Counted from the stretch's first letter, positions 5,930 through 15,970 are shown. The stretch is 64,000 nt of DNA from JAXLVB01 sp046329195 (GCA_046329195.1 JAXLVB010000001.1:1984001-2048000), one strand, 5' to 3'. Numbers and translations are program-made. The notes: generated by a model from the letters alone, not told the origin.

Positions 5930-8518
5930 ATGAAAAGACGTTCCTTCGCATCGCTTTCTTTTTTTCGCCGTGGTCGTTGCACACAGGGTCACAACTCCCT
6001 CGGTCTGTCCCCTGACAGACCGAAACATCTACTTTTCGCTTTCTTTTTGCTTTTCGTCCATTGCCAAACCTTTGCCCAAGCGCCCATTTGGTACAAACAA
6101 CCCGCCCGAAACTGGAACGAAGCCCTACCTGTTGGCAACGGACGGCTAGGTGTAATGATTTTCGGAAAAGTTAATGAAGAACTACTCCAGCTCAACGAAG
6201 AAACGTTGTGGTCTGGAGGGCCTGTGGCACTCAACCCCAAGCCCGATGCGGCTAGTTATTTGCCTAAGGTGCGAGAAGCCCTGCGCCAAGAAAACTATGA
6301 AGAAGCCGACCGATTGCTTCGGCAAATTCAAGGCAATTATAGCAGTGCGTATGAGCCTCTGGGCGACTTGATTTTGAAGCAGGATTTGTCGAGCCAACCA
6401 ACTGCCTACTTCAGAGATTTAGATATTCAGAAGGCTATTGCTACCACCAAATTCACGGTAGATGGGGTTGAATACCAGCGAGAAATCTTTGTGTCGGCAC
6501 CAGCGCAAGTCATTGTACTTCGGCTCACGGCTAGCAAAAAAGGAGCCTTGAATTTCGTGATTCGGGCGCAGTCTCAGCATACCGTCAAGAAACTTTTGTT
6601 GGGAGCAAACGAACTGGCCATTCGAGGCAAAACCCCCGCACAGTCGGAGCCAAACTATGTACGAGATAAAGCTAAACCCGTTGATTATGAAGACCCTACC
6701 AACTGCCGTGGTGTCCGTTTCGACTGGCGAGTCAAACTCCAATCTACCGATGGCACGGCCAAAACCGATACAGCGGGTATCAGCATAGCTAATGCGTCAG
6801 AAGCCATTTTTTATGTAACAGCAGCCAGCAGTTTTAATGGTTTTGACAAGTGTCCCGATAGTCAAGGTAAGGACGAAAAAGCCTTAGCAACACAAACACT
6901 GAAAAAGGCATTGTTGAAAAATGCAAATATTATCCGCAAAGAGCACATTGCTGATTATCAACGCTTTTTTAATCGGGTGAGTTTAGACTTAGGCCGCTCC
7001 AAAGAAGCCGAAGCCTTGCCCATGGACGAGCGGCTCATTCGCTATGCTCAAGGAGCAACAGACCCCTCGTTAGAAAGTTTGTACTTCCAATTCGGGCGTT
7101 ATTTGCTGATTTCGAGCTCACGGCCCGGTGGCGTTCCGGCCAATCTACAAGGCATTTGGAATCCTATTATGCGTCCGCCTTGGAGCAGCAACTACACCAT
7201 CAACATCAACACCGAAATGAACTATTGGTTGGCCGAGCAAACCAACCTATCCGAACTTCACACCACCCTCACCGACTGGATTAAGGCAGTAGCCACTACA
7301 GGCCAAGAAACAGCCAAGAATTTCTACGGATTGTCAGGCTGGGTAGCGCACCACAATTCAGACATGTGGGGGCTTTCAAACCCCGTAGGCGACAAAGGCA
7401 AAGGCGACCCTCGTTGGGCCAACTGGAGCATGGGAGGTGCTTGGTTGAGTCAGCATTTGTGGGAACATTACACCTTTACCGGCGACAAAAAATACCTCAA
7501 AGATTACGCTTATCCGCTGATGAAGGGCGCTGCGGAGTTTTGCAATCAATGGCTCGTCAAAGATGCGACAGGTTTCTGGGTTACTTCGCCCTCGACCTCG
7601 CCTGAAAACGGTTTTATTACCGAAAAAGGCGTGAAGCAAACCGTATCGGTAGCCTCTACCATGGATTTGGCCATTATTTATGACCTTTTCACCAATGTGA
7701 TTCAAGCGGGTGAGTTACTAGGCGTTGATGCTGATTTCAGAAAAGTACTCGCCGAAAAACTCACGCATTTGTACCCGTTGCACATTGGCAAAAAAGGAAA
7801 TTTTCAAGAATGGTACAAAGACTGGGAAGACCAAGAACCCCAGCACCGCCACGTGTCGCATTTGTTTGCACTACACCCAGGTCATGAGATCTCGCCACTG
7901 CGTACACCTGAATTTGCCACCGCTGCCCGCAAGACTCTCGAAATCAGAGGGGATGAAGGTACGGGCTGGAGTAAGTCGTGGAAAATCAACTTCTGGGCTC
8001 GCCTTCACGACGGCAATCACGCTTACAAACTTGTGAGAGAATTGTTAAAAGTAACGGGTATGGAAGGTACTGATTACAGCAAGGGCGGTGGTACGTATCC
8101 TAACCTGTTGTGTGCTCATCCGCCGTTTCAAATTGATGGCAATTTTGGGGGTACTTCTGGCATCGCCGAAATGCTCCTACAAAGCCACGACGGGGTCATC
8201 CACGTGTTTCCGGCTCGTCCTGATGGTTGGGCTTCGGGTCAAGTAAAAGGGCTAAAAACTAGAGGTGGCTTTGAGATTGACCTTCAATGGAACAACGGCC
8301 AACTCACCAAACTGATTGTCAAATCGGTACTAGGAGGTGTTTGTCGGCTCAAATTACCCAATCTACTCAAAGGTGCTTTGAAACCTGCTCAAGGTAAAAA
8401 CCCTAATCTGTTTTACCAAGTGCCTGAAAACCAATACCAAAGCACCACACCCGAATCCAACGGCTCAGTGTTTGATTTAGTAACCGAAAAAGGAAAAACA
8501 TACATTTTAACCCTGTAA
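5930..8518 (+). CDS. GH95 family glycosidase (alpha-L-fucosidase/alpha-L-galactosidase family)
   Basis: 862 residues. It has the GH95 N-terminal beta domain (WYKQPARNWNEALPVGNGRLG..., LNEETLWSGGP at about 85-95) followed by the (alpha/alpha)6 barrel with LISSSRPGGVPANLQGIWN, NINTEMNYW and DGNFGGTSGIAEML. GH95 enzymes remove terminal alpha-1,2-L-fucose or L-galactose; in RG-I loci members of this family act on side-chain decorations (family knowledge, substrate not proven). The start region is odd. Thirty-three residues, many basic or polar, precede the hydrophobic core of the signal peptide (HLLFAFFLLFVHCQTFAQ), and the DNA there contains a 9-bp perfect hairpin at 6001-6022 resembling the intergenic palindromes. 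An in-frame repeat insertion is likely. Confidence 0.88.
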   Translation: MKRRSFASLSFFRRGRCTQGHNSLGLSPDRPKHLLFAFFLLFVHCQTFAQAPIWYKQPARNWNEALPVGNGRLGVMIFGKVNEELLQLNEETLWSGGPVALNPKPDAASYLPKVREALRQENYEEADRLLRQIQGNYSSAYEPLGDLILKQDLSSQPTAYFRDLDIQKAIATTKFTVDGVEYQREIFVSAPAQVIVLRLTASKKGALNFVIRAQSQHTVKKLLLGANELAIRGKTPAQSEPNYVRDKAKPVDYEDPTNCRGVRFDWRVKLQSTDGTAKTDTAGISIANASEAIFYVTAASSFNGFDKCPDSQGKDEKALATQTLKKALLKNANIIRKEHIADYQRFFNRVSLDLGRSKEAEALPMDERLIRYAQGATDPSLESLYFQFGRYLLISSSRPGGVPANLQGIWNPIMRPPWSSNYTININTEMNYWLAEQTNLSELHTTLTDWIKAVATTGQETAKNFYGLSGWVAHHNSDMWGLSNPVGDKGKGDPRWANWSMGGAWLSQHLWEHYTFTGDKKYLKDYAYPLMKGAAEFCNQWLVKDATGFWVTSPSTSPENGFITEKGVKQTVSVASTMDLAIIYDLFTNVIQAGELLGVDADFRKVLAEKLTHLYPLHIGKKGNFQEWYKDWEDQEPQHRHVSHLFALHPGHEISPLRTPEFATAARKTLEIRGDEGTGWSKSWKINFWARLHDGNHAYKLVRELLKVTGMEGTDYSKGGGTYPNLLCAHPPFQIDGNFGGTSGIAEMLLQSHDGVIHVFPARPDGWASGQVKGLKTRGGFEIDLQWNNGQLTKLIVKSVLGGVCRLKLPNLLKGALKPAQGKNPNLFYQVPENQYQSTTPESNGSVFDLVTEKGKTYILTL
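5975..6022. repeat. Palindromic repeat apparently inserted in the GH95 signal-peptide coding region
   Basis: CGGTCTGTC (6001-6009), CCCT, GACAGACCG (6014-6022) is a perfect 9-bp stem. Its GGTCTGT...ACAGACC core matches the intergenic palindrome at 14058-14080. The preceding CACAGGGTCAC piece also resembles that repeat family. Here it is translated in frame. The left border is approximate. Confidence 0.5.
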
Positions 8519-8556
8519 AGCCTCGTTGCTTTGCTTCACTACTCAGCATAAACCAC

Positions 8557-9966
8557 ATGAAAATCTCAAAAAATAACTTTCTCTCTATCCTCACGTTGGA
8601 GGCTAGGACGGTATTCATCAGCTCGCTTATTTTATTTGTTGGAATCAGTACGTTGGCCTTGGCACAACGAAACGTGACCAATGCCAATGATTCCAACACG
8701 CCTCTTCACTTGCTCAAGCCCGACTACCCCGTTCCGTATGGTATCGTGAAAACCGAAGAAATCAAGAGTGCCTTAGACCGGATTCATGGCTACCTAAATA
8801 CCGTCACTCCCACCGCTTTTGTCAATGCTAAAACAGGCGAAGTACTTAGTGATTTGTCAAAAATTGACGAAAATACAGCCCTTCAAAAAGGTGATTATCG
8901 GCTTGTTAGCTACGAGTGGGGCGTTACCTACGGCGCCATGATGCTGGCAAGTCAAATCACGGGTGATGCTCGCTACAAAGAATACGCCGACAAACGCTTG
9001 GAGTTTATAGCCAATGCAGCGCCTTACTTTAAAAAGACCTCTGAATCACACGAAGATTGGGGAACCAAAGGCCCGCTTCGTGGTTTGATCAACCCTCATG
9101 CCCTCGACGACTGTGGAGCCATGTGTGCCGCCATGATTAAGGCCACTCGTGCGGGCAATACTTCTAATTTTCGCCCACTGATTGATAGCCATATCGGCTA
9201 CATTATGACCAAAGAGCATCGCCTTGGCGATGGTACGCTTGCTCGCAATCGCCCACAACCCAATACGCTCTGGCTCGACGATATGTTTATGGGTGTGCCT
9301 GCCATAGCGCAAATGGGTAAACTCACTGGCGACAAAAAATACTTTGACGAAGCTGCCAAACAAATCTTGCAGTTTTCGAAGCGGATGTTCAATACCCAAA
9401 AAGGCGTGTATATGCACGGATGGGTAGAAGGCATGAGCGAACACCCACAGTTTCATTGGGCAAGAGCCAACGGCTGGGCCATTTTGACTAAAGTAGAAGT
9501 ACTAGACGTATTGCCCGAAAACCACCCCGCACGCCCTGAAATTTTGGCTTTACTCAAAGCGCATGTCAAGGGCTTGGCTTCGTATCAATCAGGTTCAGGT
9601 TTTTGGCATCAATTGCTCGACCGAGAAGATTCTTATCTAGAAACCTCAGCTACAGCCATTTACACGTATGCCATTGCCCACGCCATCAACAAAGGTTGGA
9701 TTGATCCGCTGGCTTATTCGCCGATGGCACTTCTGGGCTGGAACGCCGTTTCGACCAAAATCAACGACAAAGGCCAAGTAGAAGGCACTTGCGTAGGTAC
9801 GGGCATGGGTTTTGACCCAGCGTTTTACTACCATCGCCCCATCAGTCCGTTTGCAGCGCATGGTTATGGGCCTACCATTTTGGCAGGTGCCGAGGTGATT
9901 AACCTCCTCAAAAACAAACAGTTTGAAATCAACGATAGCTCTGTCCAGTTGTTGCAGAAAAAATAA
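8557..9966 (+). CDS. GH105 unsaturated rhamnogalacturonyl hydrolase (YteR-like), long form
   Basis: 469 residues with an N-terminal hydrophobic segment (about 20-37). The GH105 (alpha/alpha)6 barrel is recognisable by SYEWGVTYGAMM, NTLWLDDMFMGVPAIAQM (catalytic-site Asp pair D241/D242), HWARANGWAI and SGFWHQLLD. These enzymes hydrolyse the unsaturated galacturonyl residue left at the non-reducing end after lyase cleavage of RG-I. It lies between GH95 and the second CE12 gene, in the same direction. The window holds a second GH105 (16013-17134), suggesting different chain lengths or decorations as substrates. Confidence 0.9.
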   Translation: MKISKNNFLSILTLEARTVFISSLILFVGISTLALAQRNVTNANDSNTPLHLLKPDYPVPYGIVKTEEIKSALDRIHGYLNTVTPTAFVNAKTGEVLSDLSKIDENTALQKGDYRLVSYEWGVTYGAMMLASQITGDARYKEYADKRLEFIANAAPYFKKTSESHEDWGTKGPLRGLINPHALDDCGAMCAAMIKATRAGNTSNFRPLIDSHIGYIMTKEHRLGDGTLARNRPQPNTLWLDDMFMGVPAIAQMGKLTGDKKYFDEAAKQILQFSKRMFNTQKGVYMHGWVEGMSEHPQFHWARANGWAILTKVEVLDVLPENHPARPEILALLKAHVKGLASYQSGSGFWHQLLDREDSYLETSATAIYTYAIAHAINKGWIDPLAYSPMALLGWNAVSTKINDKGQVEGTCVGTGMGFDPAFYYHRPISPFAAHGYGPTILAGAEVINLLKNKQFEINDSSVQLLQKK

Positions 9967-10051
9967 ATTTAACACTGAGTACTCAGAGATGAGAATTAGG
10001 GTAACTCCGTGTTAACCTCTGTGTACTCCGTGGTTAAAAAAAACGGCAAAC

Positions 10052-11293
10052 ATGAAAAACGGATTCCTCCTTTTCTTGTTCTTAATCAGTCACTTAGGCT
10101 TTTCTCAAAACTTCAAATTCGATTTTGGAACGGGGAAAGTGGCGAAAAAGCACGTCCGCATCACGCCCGAAATGGCTTACACCAAAGAGCATGGCTACGG
10201 CTACATGATGTCAGGAACTCGTTTTTTTACGGTTGATCTTCCCGAAGGCAACTATGATGTGAAAGTAGTTGTAGGCAATGAAAAAGAGCCTTCCGAAACA
10301 ACGATAAAGGTTGAAAATCGTCGGTTGATGTTGGAAAAAGTAGTAACAGAGGCTGGCAAATTTGAAGAAAGAACCTTTACAGTTAACATAAGAAATCCCC
10401 AAATCAGCGCAGCCGAAAAAGTCAAACTCAAGCCTCGTGAGCTCGACTATTTGCACTGGGACAACCAACTGACGTTTGAGTTTTGTGGTAAAAACCCTCG
10501 CATCAAAACGCTTGAAATCAGCCCTAATCCCAAAGCGGTCACCGTTTTCTTGGCAGGCAACTCTACCGTGGTGGACCAAGCCCAAGAGCCTTTTGCCGCT
10601 TGGGGGCAGATGATTCCAAGTTTCTTCCAACCGGGTGCTGTTGTGTTTGCCAACCATGCCGAATCGGGCGAGTCGTTGCGAAGTTTTTTGGCCGAAAAAC
10701 GCCTTGATAAAATTCTCAGCCAAATGAAAACAGGCGATTATTTGTTCATTGAATTTGCGCACAACGACCAGAAACAGAAAGATTTACGACCTTTTGTAGA
10801 ATATAAAGAGTTAGTCAAAAAATTCATCTACGAAACCAAAGCCAAAGGCGGAATTCCCGTGCTGGTTACCTCTATGCACCGCCGTAGCTTTGACTCCACA
10901 GGTCATATCAAAAATACCTTAGGCGATTTCCCTGAAGCCATGCGCCAAACCGCCCAAGAGGAACACGTTACGCTCGTTGACCTCCATGACATGAGCAAAA
11001 CTCTCTGGGAGACGCTTGGTCCTATTACTTCCAAAAAAGCATTCGTTCATTATCCGGCTGGGAGTTTCCCCAACCAAGAAAAACCCCTCGCCGACGATAC
11101 ACATTTTAGTAACTACGGCGCTTATCAATTAGCTAAGTGCATCGTAGAAGGGCTCAAAAAGGCTCAATCGCCACTCACTAAGTGGCTTTTGCCCAACTTG
11201 CCGCCTTTTGACCCCGCCCATCCTGACGCACTCGATACCTGGGACTTCCCACAAAGCCCCTTGGTCAATGTAGTAAAACCCGACGGTAACTAA
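10052..11293 (+). CDS. Two-domain CE12-type rhamnogalacturonan acetylesterase
   Basis: 413 residues with signal peptide MKNGFLLFLFLISHLGFSQ. Residues of about 20-150 form a beta-rich domain with FKFDFGTGK and LPEGNYDVKVVVGN, resembling the galactose-binding-like N-terminal module of YxiM/YesY-type acetylesterases. The SGNH domain follows: S171 in GNSTVV (Asn instead of the usual Asp), NHAESGESLRSF, AHND and DDTHFSNYGA. It probably deacetylates RG-I at a different position or on longer chains than the 264-residue CE12. It is followed after only 4 bp by the PL26-like gene, so the two are likely translated from the same message. Confidence 0.87.
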   Translation: MKNGFLLFLFLISHLGFSQNFKFDFGTGKVAKKHVRITPEMAYTKEHGYGYMMSGTRFFTVDLPEGNYDVKVVVGNEKEPSETTIKVENRRLMLEKVVTEAGKFEERTFTVNIRNPQISAAEKVKLKPRELDYLHWDNQLTFEFCGKNPRIKTLEISPNPKAVTVFLAGNSTVVDQAQEPFAAWGQMIPSFFQPGAVVFANHAESGESLRSFLAEKRLDKILSQMKTGDYLFIEFAHNDQKQKDLRPFVEYKELVKKFIYETKAKGGIPVLVTSMHRRSFDSTGHIKNTLGDFPEAMRQTAQEEHVTLVDLHDMSKTLWETLGPITSKKAFVHYPAGSFPNQEKPLADDTHFSNYGAYQLAKCIVEGLKKAQSPLTKWLLPNLPPFDPAHPDALDTWDFPQSPLVNVVKPDGN

Positions 11294-11297
11294 TTCG

Positions 11298-13943
11298 ATG
11301 AAAACGCTCGCTCGATTTCTCTTTACTCTACTCATCGCCAATGGGGTAGTTGCCCAGCCCATCCCTCTGCATTGGTTAGGCGAAAAAGTACCTACCCGAA
11401 CCAGTGGACAAAGCTGGGGGGTACCATTTCCTAAAGGTAAAATCAAACCTAATCAGAGCTTTATATTAAGCGATGCTTTTGGTAAAAACCTGCCTCTCCA
11501 AAGCTGGAACTTAGCGTATTGGCCTGATGGCTCGCTCAAATGGGTGGGTTTTGCCACGGTGGCTGACCATATCAAAGGCGAGTTACAACTAACCCGAAGC
11601 AACGCCAAAGCAGCGCCTACAACTACTATTCAAGTAATAGAAAACACTCGTAACATCCTGATAAACAACGGAAAAATTACTTGTCAGATTCCGAAACAAG
11701 GTAGTTCGTTGCTGGATTCTTTGAAGATTAATAATCAATTGGTAGGCCTACAAGGTCAGCTGGTATGTATTCGTCAAAGTAGTTTTGAATCAGATGTTTA
11801 CGAATCATCTACCAAAGAAAAATTCACGAGCGAAGTACAAAAAGTAACCGTCGAACAAAAAGGAGACGTGCGGGCAGTAGTGAAGATTGAGGGAAAATTT
11901 AAAACAGCCCAACGGTCGTGGTTGCCCTTCGTGGTACGACTCTATTTTTATGCAGGCACTGCCGACATTCGTCTCGTTCATACCATCATTTACGACGGCG
12001 ACCAACAAAAAGACTTTATTAAAGGCTTGGGTTTAGCGTTGACAGTACCCATGCGAGAAGAAATCTTGAACCGCCACGTGCGCTTTGGTGGTGAAGAAAC
12101 AGGTATTTGGGCCGAACCCGTGCAACCTCTTACAGGACGGCGAGTGCTTACGCACCAAGGCAAAAATGTGTACGAAGACCAACTACTCGGAAAGCGAGTA
12201 CCCAACAAAGTTGACTATGACCCCAAACTCCAATATTTGGTCAAAGATTGGGCCACTTGGGGAGATTTTCGCCTGATTCAACATTCGGCAGACGGGTTTA
12301 CAATTCAAAAACGCACCCATGCCCAAGGTGCTTGGATAGACGCCCAAGGCGGCAAACGAGCCTCTGGCACAGCCTTTGTAGGCGACGTATCAGGCGGCGT
12401 GTCCGTCTCAGTCAAGGATTTTTGGCAGTCACATCCAGCGGCCTTAGAAATCCGAAACGCCACTGCTGACAAAGCCGAATTACGAGCGTGGTTGTGGTCG
12501 CCCTACGGCGAAGCGATGGACATGCGCCATTACGACACACTCGCCACAGGCCACGGCTTAGAAGCCAGTTATGAAGATGTACAACCCGGGTTTAGTATTG
12601 CCCAAGGGATGGCTCGCACAAGCGAAATGACGCTGAGTTTGTACGAAAATGTGCCTTCCAACGAGCAGTTAAGTCAATTATCTCAACGCCCGTTATTGGC
12701 TTGTACCCCTCAATACCTCCACGATGCTGGAGCCTTTGGCACTTGGAGTTTACCCAACCGAAACTCTGAAAACAAACGTTGGCTCGAAGACCAACTCGAC
12801 CAAGCCATTACTTTTTACCAAAAAGAAATAGAACAACGACATTGGTATGGCTTTTGGAACTACGGCGACGTGATGCACGCCTACGACCCCGTACGCCACT
12901 CATGGCGCTACGATATTGGTGGTTTTGCATGGGCCAACACCGAACTTGCCCCTGATATGTGGCTGTGGTACAGCTTCTTACGAACAGGGCGAGCCGATAT
13001 TTTCCAAATGGCCGAAGCCATGACTCGCCACACCAGCGAGGTGGACGTGTATCATTTAGGACGATTTGCAGGCTTAGGCTCTCGTCACAACGTACGCCAC
13101 TGGGGCTGCGGGTCCAAAGAAGTACGCATCAGCCAAGCAGCTCTCAAGCGCTTTTACTATTACCTCACTACCGACGAACGCACCGGCGACCTCATGCGTG
13201 AAGTAGCTAACGCCGACGACGCATTGGTTAGTACCGACCCCTTGCGGTTGATTTTACCTAAATCGCAATACCCTACTCACGCCCGAGTAGGCCCAGATTG
13301 GATTGCACTGGTGGGCAACTGGATGACCGAGTGGGAACGCACAGGCGATACTCGCTGGCGTGATAAAATTTTGGTAGGTGTCAATAGTTTTGCCAACATG
13401 CCTTATGGTTTTTTCTCAGGCAAGGAAGGCGCATTCGGCTACGACCCCAAAGACGGCAAGATGTATCAACTTGCTCCTGAAGACATCGGGAATTCGCACT
13501 TGGCTTCCATTATGGGCGGTGCAGAAGTGGCTTTCGAATTGAGTAAAGTACTTGAGAATCCGACGTTTGACAAGCTATGGCTACAATATTGTCAGCTTTA
13601 TGGAGCATCTAAAGAGGAGGTAAAACAAGCCTTTGGTAAAGAAGCCAAGTTAGGCGATTTGTCACCTCATTATGCTCGATTGGTGGCGTATGTGGCCAAG
13701 GTCAACAACGACCCTACCTTAGCCCAAAAAGCGTGGAGTGAGTTTCTGAATATCAAGCGACCTTTCTACGGTACGTTTGATTGGACGCCAGTTGCTACTC
13801 CAACCGTGCTGAAACCCATTGACGAAATACCGTATGTTTCCACCAACAATACGGCGCAATGGTGTTTAAATGCCATTGAATTGTTGGAGTTAGTAGGAGA
13901 TAAAATGCCCGAAAAACATCCGTTGTGGTCGGAGAAAAAATAG
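11298..13943 (+). CDS. PL26-like exo-rhamnogalacturonan lyase (PcRGLX family)
   Basis: 881 residues with a signal peptide (ending near VVAQ). N-terminal segments LHWLGEKVPTRTSGQSWGVPFPKGKI and LQSWNLAYWPDGSLKWVGFA are typical of the PcRGLX/YetA-like family; the middle part is beta-rich and the C-terminal half alpha-helical (HWYGFWNYGDVMHAYD, RHNVRHWGCGSKE). The fungal prototype PcRGLX releases unsaturated disaccharides from RG-I ends by beta-elimination. Its products are the substrates of the GH105 enzymes in the same locus. Assignment is from recognisable family segments; catalytic residues were not assigned individually. Confidence 0.8.
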   Translation: MKTLARFLFTLLIANGVVAQPIPLHWLGEKVPTRTSGQSWGVPFPKGKIKPNQSFILSDAFGKNLPLQSWNLAYWPDGSLKWVGFATVADHIKGELQLTRSNAKAAPTTTIQVIENTRNILINNGKITCQIPKQGSSLLDSLKINNQLVGLQGQLVCIRQSSFESDVYESSTKEKFTSEVQKVTVEQKGDVRAVVKIEGKFKTAQRSWLPFVVRLYFYAGTADIRLVHTIIYDGDQQKDFIKGLGLALTVPMREEILNRHVRFGGEETGIWAEPVQPLTGRRVLTHQGKNVYEDQLLGKRVPNKVDYDPKLQYLVKDWATWGDFRLIQHSADGFTIQKRTHAQGAWIDAQGGKRASGTAFVGDVSGGVSVSVKDFWQSHPAALEIRNATADKAELRAWLWSPYGEAMDMRHYDTLATGHGLEASYEDVQPGFSIAQGMARTSEMTLSLYENVPSNEQLSQLSQRPLLACTPQYLHDAGAFGTWSLPNRNSENKRWLEDQLDQAITFYQKEIEQRHWYGFWNYGDVMHAYDPVRHSWRYDIGGFAWANTELAPDMWLWYSFLRTGRADIFQMAEAMTRHTSEVDVYHLGRFAGLGSRHNVRHWGCGSKEVRISQAALKRFYYYLTTDERTGDLMREVANADDALVSTDPLRLILPKSQYPTHARVGPDWIALVGNWMTEWERTGDTRWRDKILVGVNSFANMPYGFFSGKEGAFGYDPKDGKMYQLAPEDIGNSHLASIMGGAEVAFELSKVLENPTFDKLWLQYCQLYGASKEEVKQAFGKEAKLGDLSPHYARLVAYVAKVNNDPTLAQKAWSEFLNIKRPFYGTFDWTPVATPTVLKPIDEIPYVSTNNTAQWCLNAIELLELVGDKMPEKHPLWSEKK

Positions 13944-13964
13944 TGCCTACATAGGTCTCTAATT

Positions 13965-14106
13965 CCGTGACCTGTGGCACACAGGCTACAAACAAACAAT
14001 CATAGTTCGATAAAATGGGCTGTGTGTCACAGCCCATGGAGATAGAAAAATGATTCTGTGGTCTGTGACCCACAGACCACCAACACCGTGACCTGTGGCA
14101 CAAACC
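13965..14106. repeat. Cluster of four palindromic repeats (CTGTG-x-CACAG family)
   Basis: The 194-bp gap between the PL26 and PL11 genes holds CCTGTG-GCA-CACAGG (13971-13985), ATGGGCTGTG-TGT-CACAGCCCAT (14015-14037), GTGGTCTGTG-ACC-CACAGACCAC (14058-14080) and a degenerate copy CCGTGACCTGTGGCACAAACC (14086-14106). The first and last share the flank CCGTGACCTGTGGCACA. Related copies are at 40014-40028, at about 29174-29194 (degenerate) and inside the GH95 gene. They look like REP/BIME-type elements and may fold as mRNA hairpins within the operon. Confidence 0.75.
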
Positions 14107-14137
14107 ATAGAAATTGAGAACCAATTTGTCAAAAACC

Positions 14138-15970
14138 ATGCAAAAACTCCTTTTCTTACTTCTTTTCTCACAAACTCTCTTGGCCCAACGGCAAATGGAA
14201 GCCCTTAGTCGGGGCGCTGTGGCTGTCCCTAATGCCGAAGGAAGCGTATTAGTCAGTTGGCGTTTGTTGGGCGATGACCCTGACCATATCGCCTTTAACG
14301 TTTATCGGGACAAAACTAAATTGAATGATAAGCCACTTACTACCTCTACTAACTTTCTGGATAAAAGCCCTGTGCTAGGCGCTGGTTATCGTATTAAGTC
14401 GGTTATAAAAGGAAAGGAACAAAAAGAAGAAGCAAAGGCATTGAGCCTTACCCAAAGCTACTTAGAAATCCCGCTTCAACTGCCCGAAGGTGGCGTCACG
14501 CCCGATGGAAAACCCTACACCTACATCGCCAACGATGCGAGCGTAGGTGATTTGGATGGCGATGGGGAATATGAAATCATCCTGAAATGGGAACCGTCCA
14601 ACGCCAAAGACAACTCACAAGATGGCTACACAGGCAACGTGTTTTTGGATGCCTACCAACTCAATGGCAAGCAGCTCTGGCGCATTGACTTGGGTAAAAA
14701 CATCCGAGCAGGAGCGCATTATACCCAGTTCATGGTCTATGACTTGGATGGCGACGGCAGAGCCGAAGTAGCCTGCAAAACGGCTGACGGCACCGTTGAC
14801 GGCAAAGGAAAGGTCATCGGCGATGCCACCAAAGACTATCGTACTCCTGCTGGCCGGATTTTAGAAGGTGCTGAATTTTTTAGCATTTTCGATGGCCTCA
14901 CCGGCGCCGAACTCGCCACTACCGACTACCTGCCCAGCCGCTCGCCCATTGAAAGCTGGGGTACTGCCCGCAGCAACGACCGCAATGGCAACCGTGCCGA
15001 TCGTTTTCTGGCCTGCGTGGCCTATCTGGATGGTCAGCAGCCCTCGATGGTGATGTGCAGAGGCTATTATGCCCGCTCAGTTGCCGCTGCGTGGGACTGG
15101 CGCAAAGGCAAACTGACCTCTCGGTGGGTATTTGATTCCAAAAACGGCTTTCCTACTTTTGAAGGTCAAGGCAACCACAACCTCACCGCTGCCGATGTGG
15201 ACGGCGATGGAAAAGATGAAATCGTATTTGGCTCGATGGTCATTGACGACAACGGAAAAGGTTTATATTCAACAGGTTTTGGCCACGGCGACGCCATCCA
15301 CGTTAGTGACCTTGACCCTACCCACGAGGGCTTGGAAGTATTTGGTATCCACGAAAACAAAGACCACAATCCCACCCGTCCAGGCATGGCTTTATACGAT
15401 GCGAAAACAGGCGCAACCCTTTGGCGAGGCGTAGAAGGCCAAGACGTAGGCCGTGGCGTAGCCGCTGACATTAACCCTGCTCATTTGGGTGCCGAAATGT
15501 GGGGGGGCTTTGTAGTAGATGGCAAAAGTCGGCTCCTCAACATCAAAGGCGAAGACATTGGTGAAGCCCCTCGCTCAGTTAATTTCTTGGCGTGGTGGGA
15601 CGGAGACTTGAGTCGTGAGCTACTTGACGGCAATCACATTGACAAATACAAAGGTGGTCGCCTACTTACTGCCGAAGGCTGCACTTCCAACAACGGCACT
15701 AAATCTACCCCTGCCTTAAGTGCCGATTTATGGGGGGATTGGCGAGAAGAAGTCATTTTCAGAACCACTGACAACAAAAGCCTACGCATTTATTCGACCA
15801 CCATACCAACTGACTATCGCTTCGTCACGCTTATGCACGACCCCCAGTATCGCACCAGCATTGCGTGGCAAAACGTGGCTTACAACCAGCCGCCGCACAC
15901 CAGTTTTTACTTAGGCGAAGGCATGAAAAAAGCCCCGAAGGCGAATATTAAAGTAATTAGTAAGCAGTAG
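14138..15970 (+). CDS. PL11 rhamnogalacturonan lyase (YesW-like)
   Basis: 610 residues from ATG 14138, chosen because it places a clean signal peptide (MQKLLFLLLFSQTLLAQ) at the N-terminus. An upstream alternative would add eight residues. The mature protein begins RQMEALSRGAVAV as in PL11 enzymes. It shows the eight-bladed propeller calcium loops DLDGDGEYE, DLDGDGRAE, DVDGDGKDE and the motif AGAHYTQFMVYD. PL11 lyases cleave the rhamnose-galacturonate bond of the RG-I backbone endolytically by beta-elimination, with calcium. It provides the fragments used by the PL26-like lyase and the GH105 enzymes in this locus. Confidence 0.93.
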   Translation: MQKLLFLLLFSQTLLAQRQMEALSRGAVAVPNAEGSVLVSWRLLGDDPDHIAFNVYRDKTKLNDKPLTTSTNFLDKSPVLGAGYRIKSVIKGKEQKEEAKALSLTQSYLEIPLQLPEGGVTPDGKPYTYIANDASVGDLDGDGEYEIILKWEPSNAKDNSQDGYTGNVFLDAYQLNGKQLWRIDLGKNIRAGAHYTQFMVYDLDGDGRAEVACKTADGTVDGKGKVIGDATKDYRTPAGRILEGAEFFSIFDGLTGAELATTDYLPSRSPIESWGTARSNDRNGNRADRFLACVAYLDGQQPSMVMCRGYYARSVAAAWDWRKGKLTSRWVFDSKNGFPTFEGQGNHNLTAADVDGDGKDEIVFGSMVIDDNGKGLYSTGFGHGDAIHVSDLDPTHEGLEVFGIHENKDHNPTRPGMALYDAKTGATLWRGVEGQDVGRGVAADINPAHLGAEMWGGFVVDGKSRLLNIKGEDIGEAPRSVNFLAWWDGDLSRELLDGNHIDKYKGGRLLTAEGCTSNNGTKSTPALSADLWGDWREEVIFRTTDNKSLRIYSTTIPTDYRFVTLMHDPQYRTSIAWQNVAYNQPPHTSFYLGEGMKKAPKANIKVISKQ

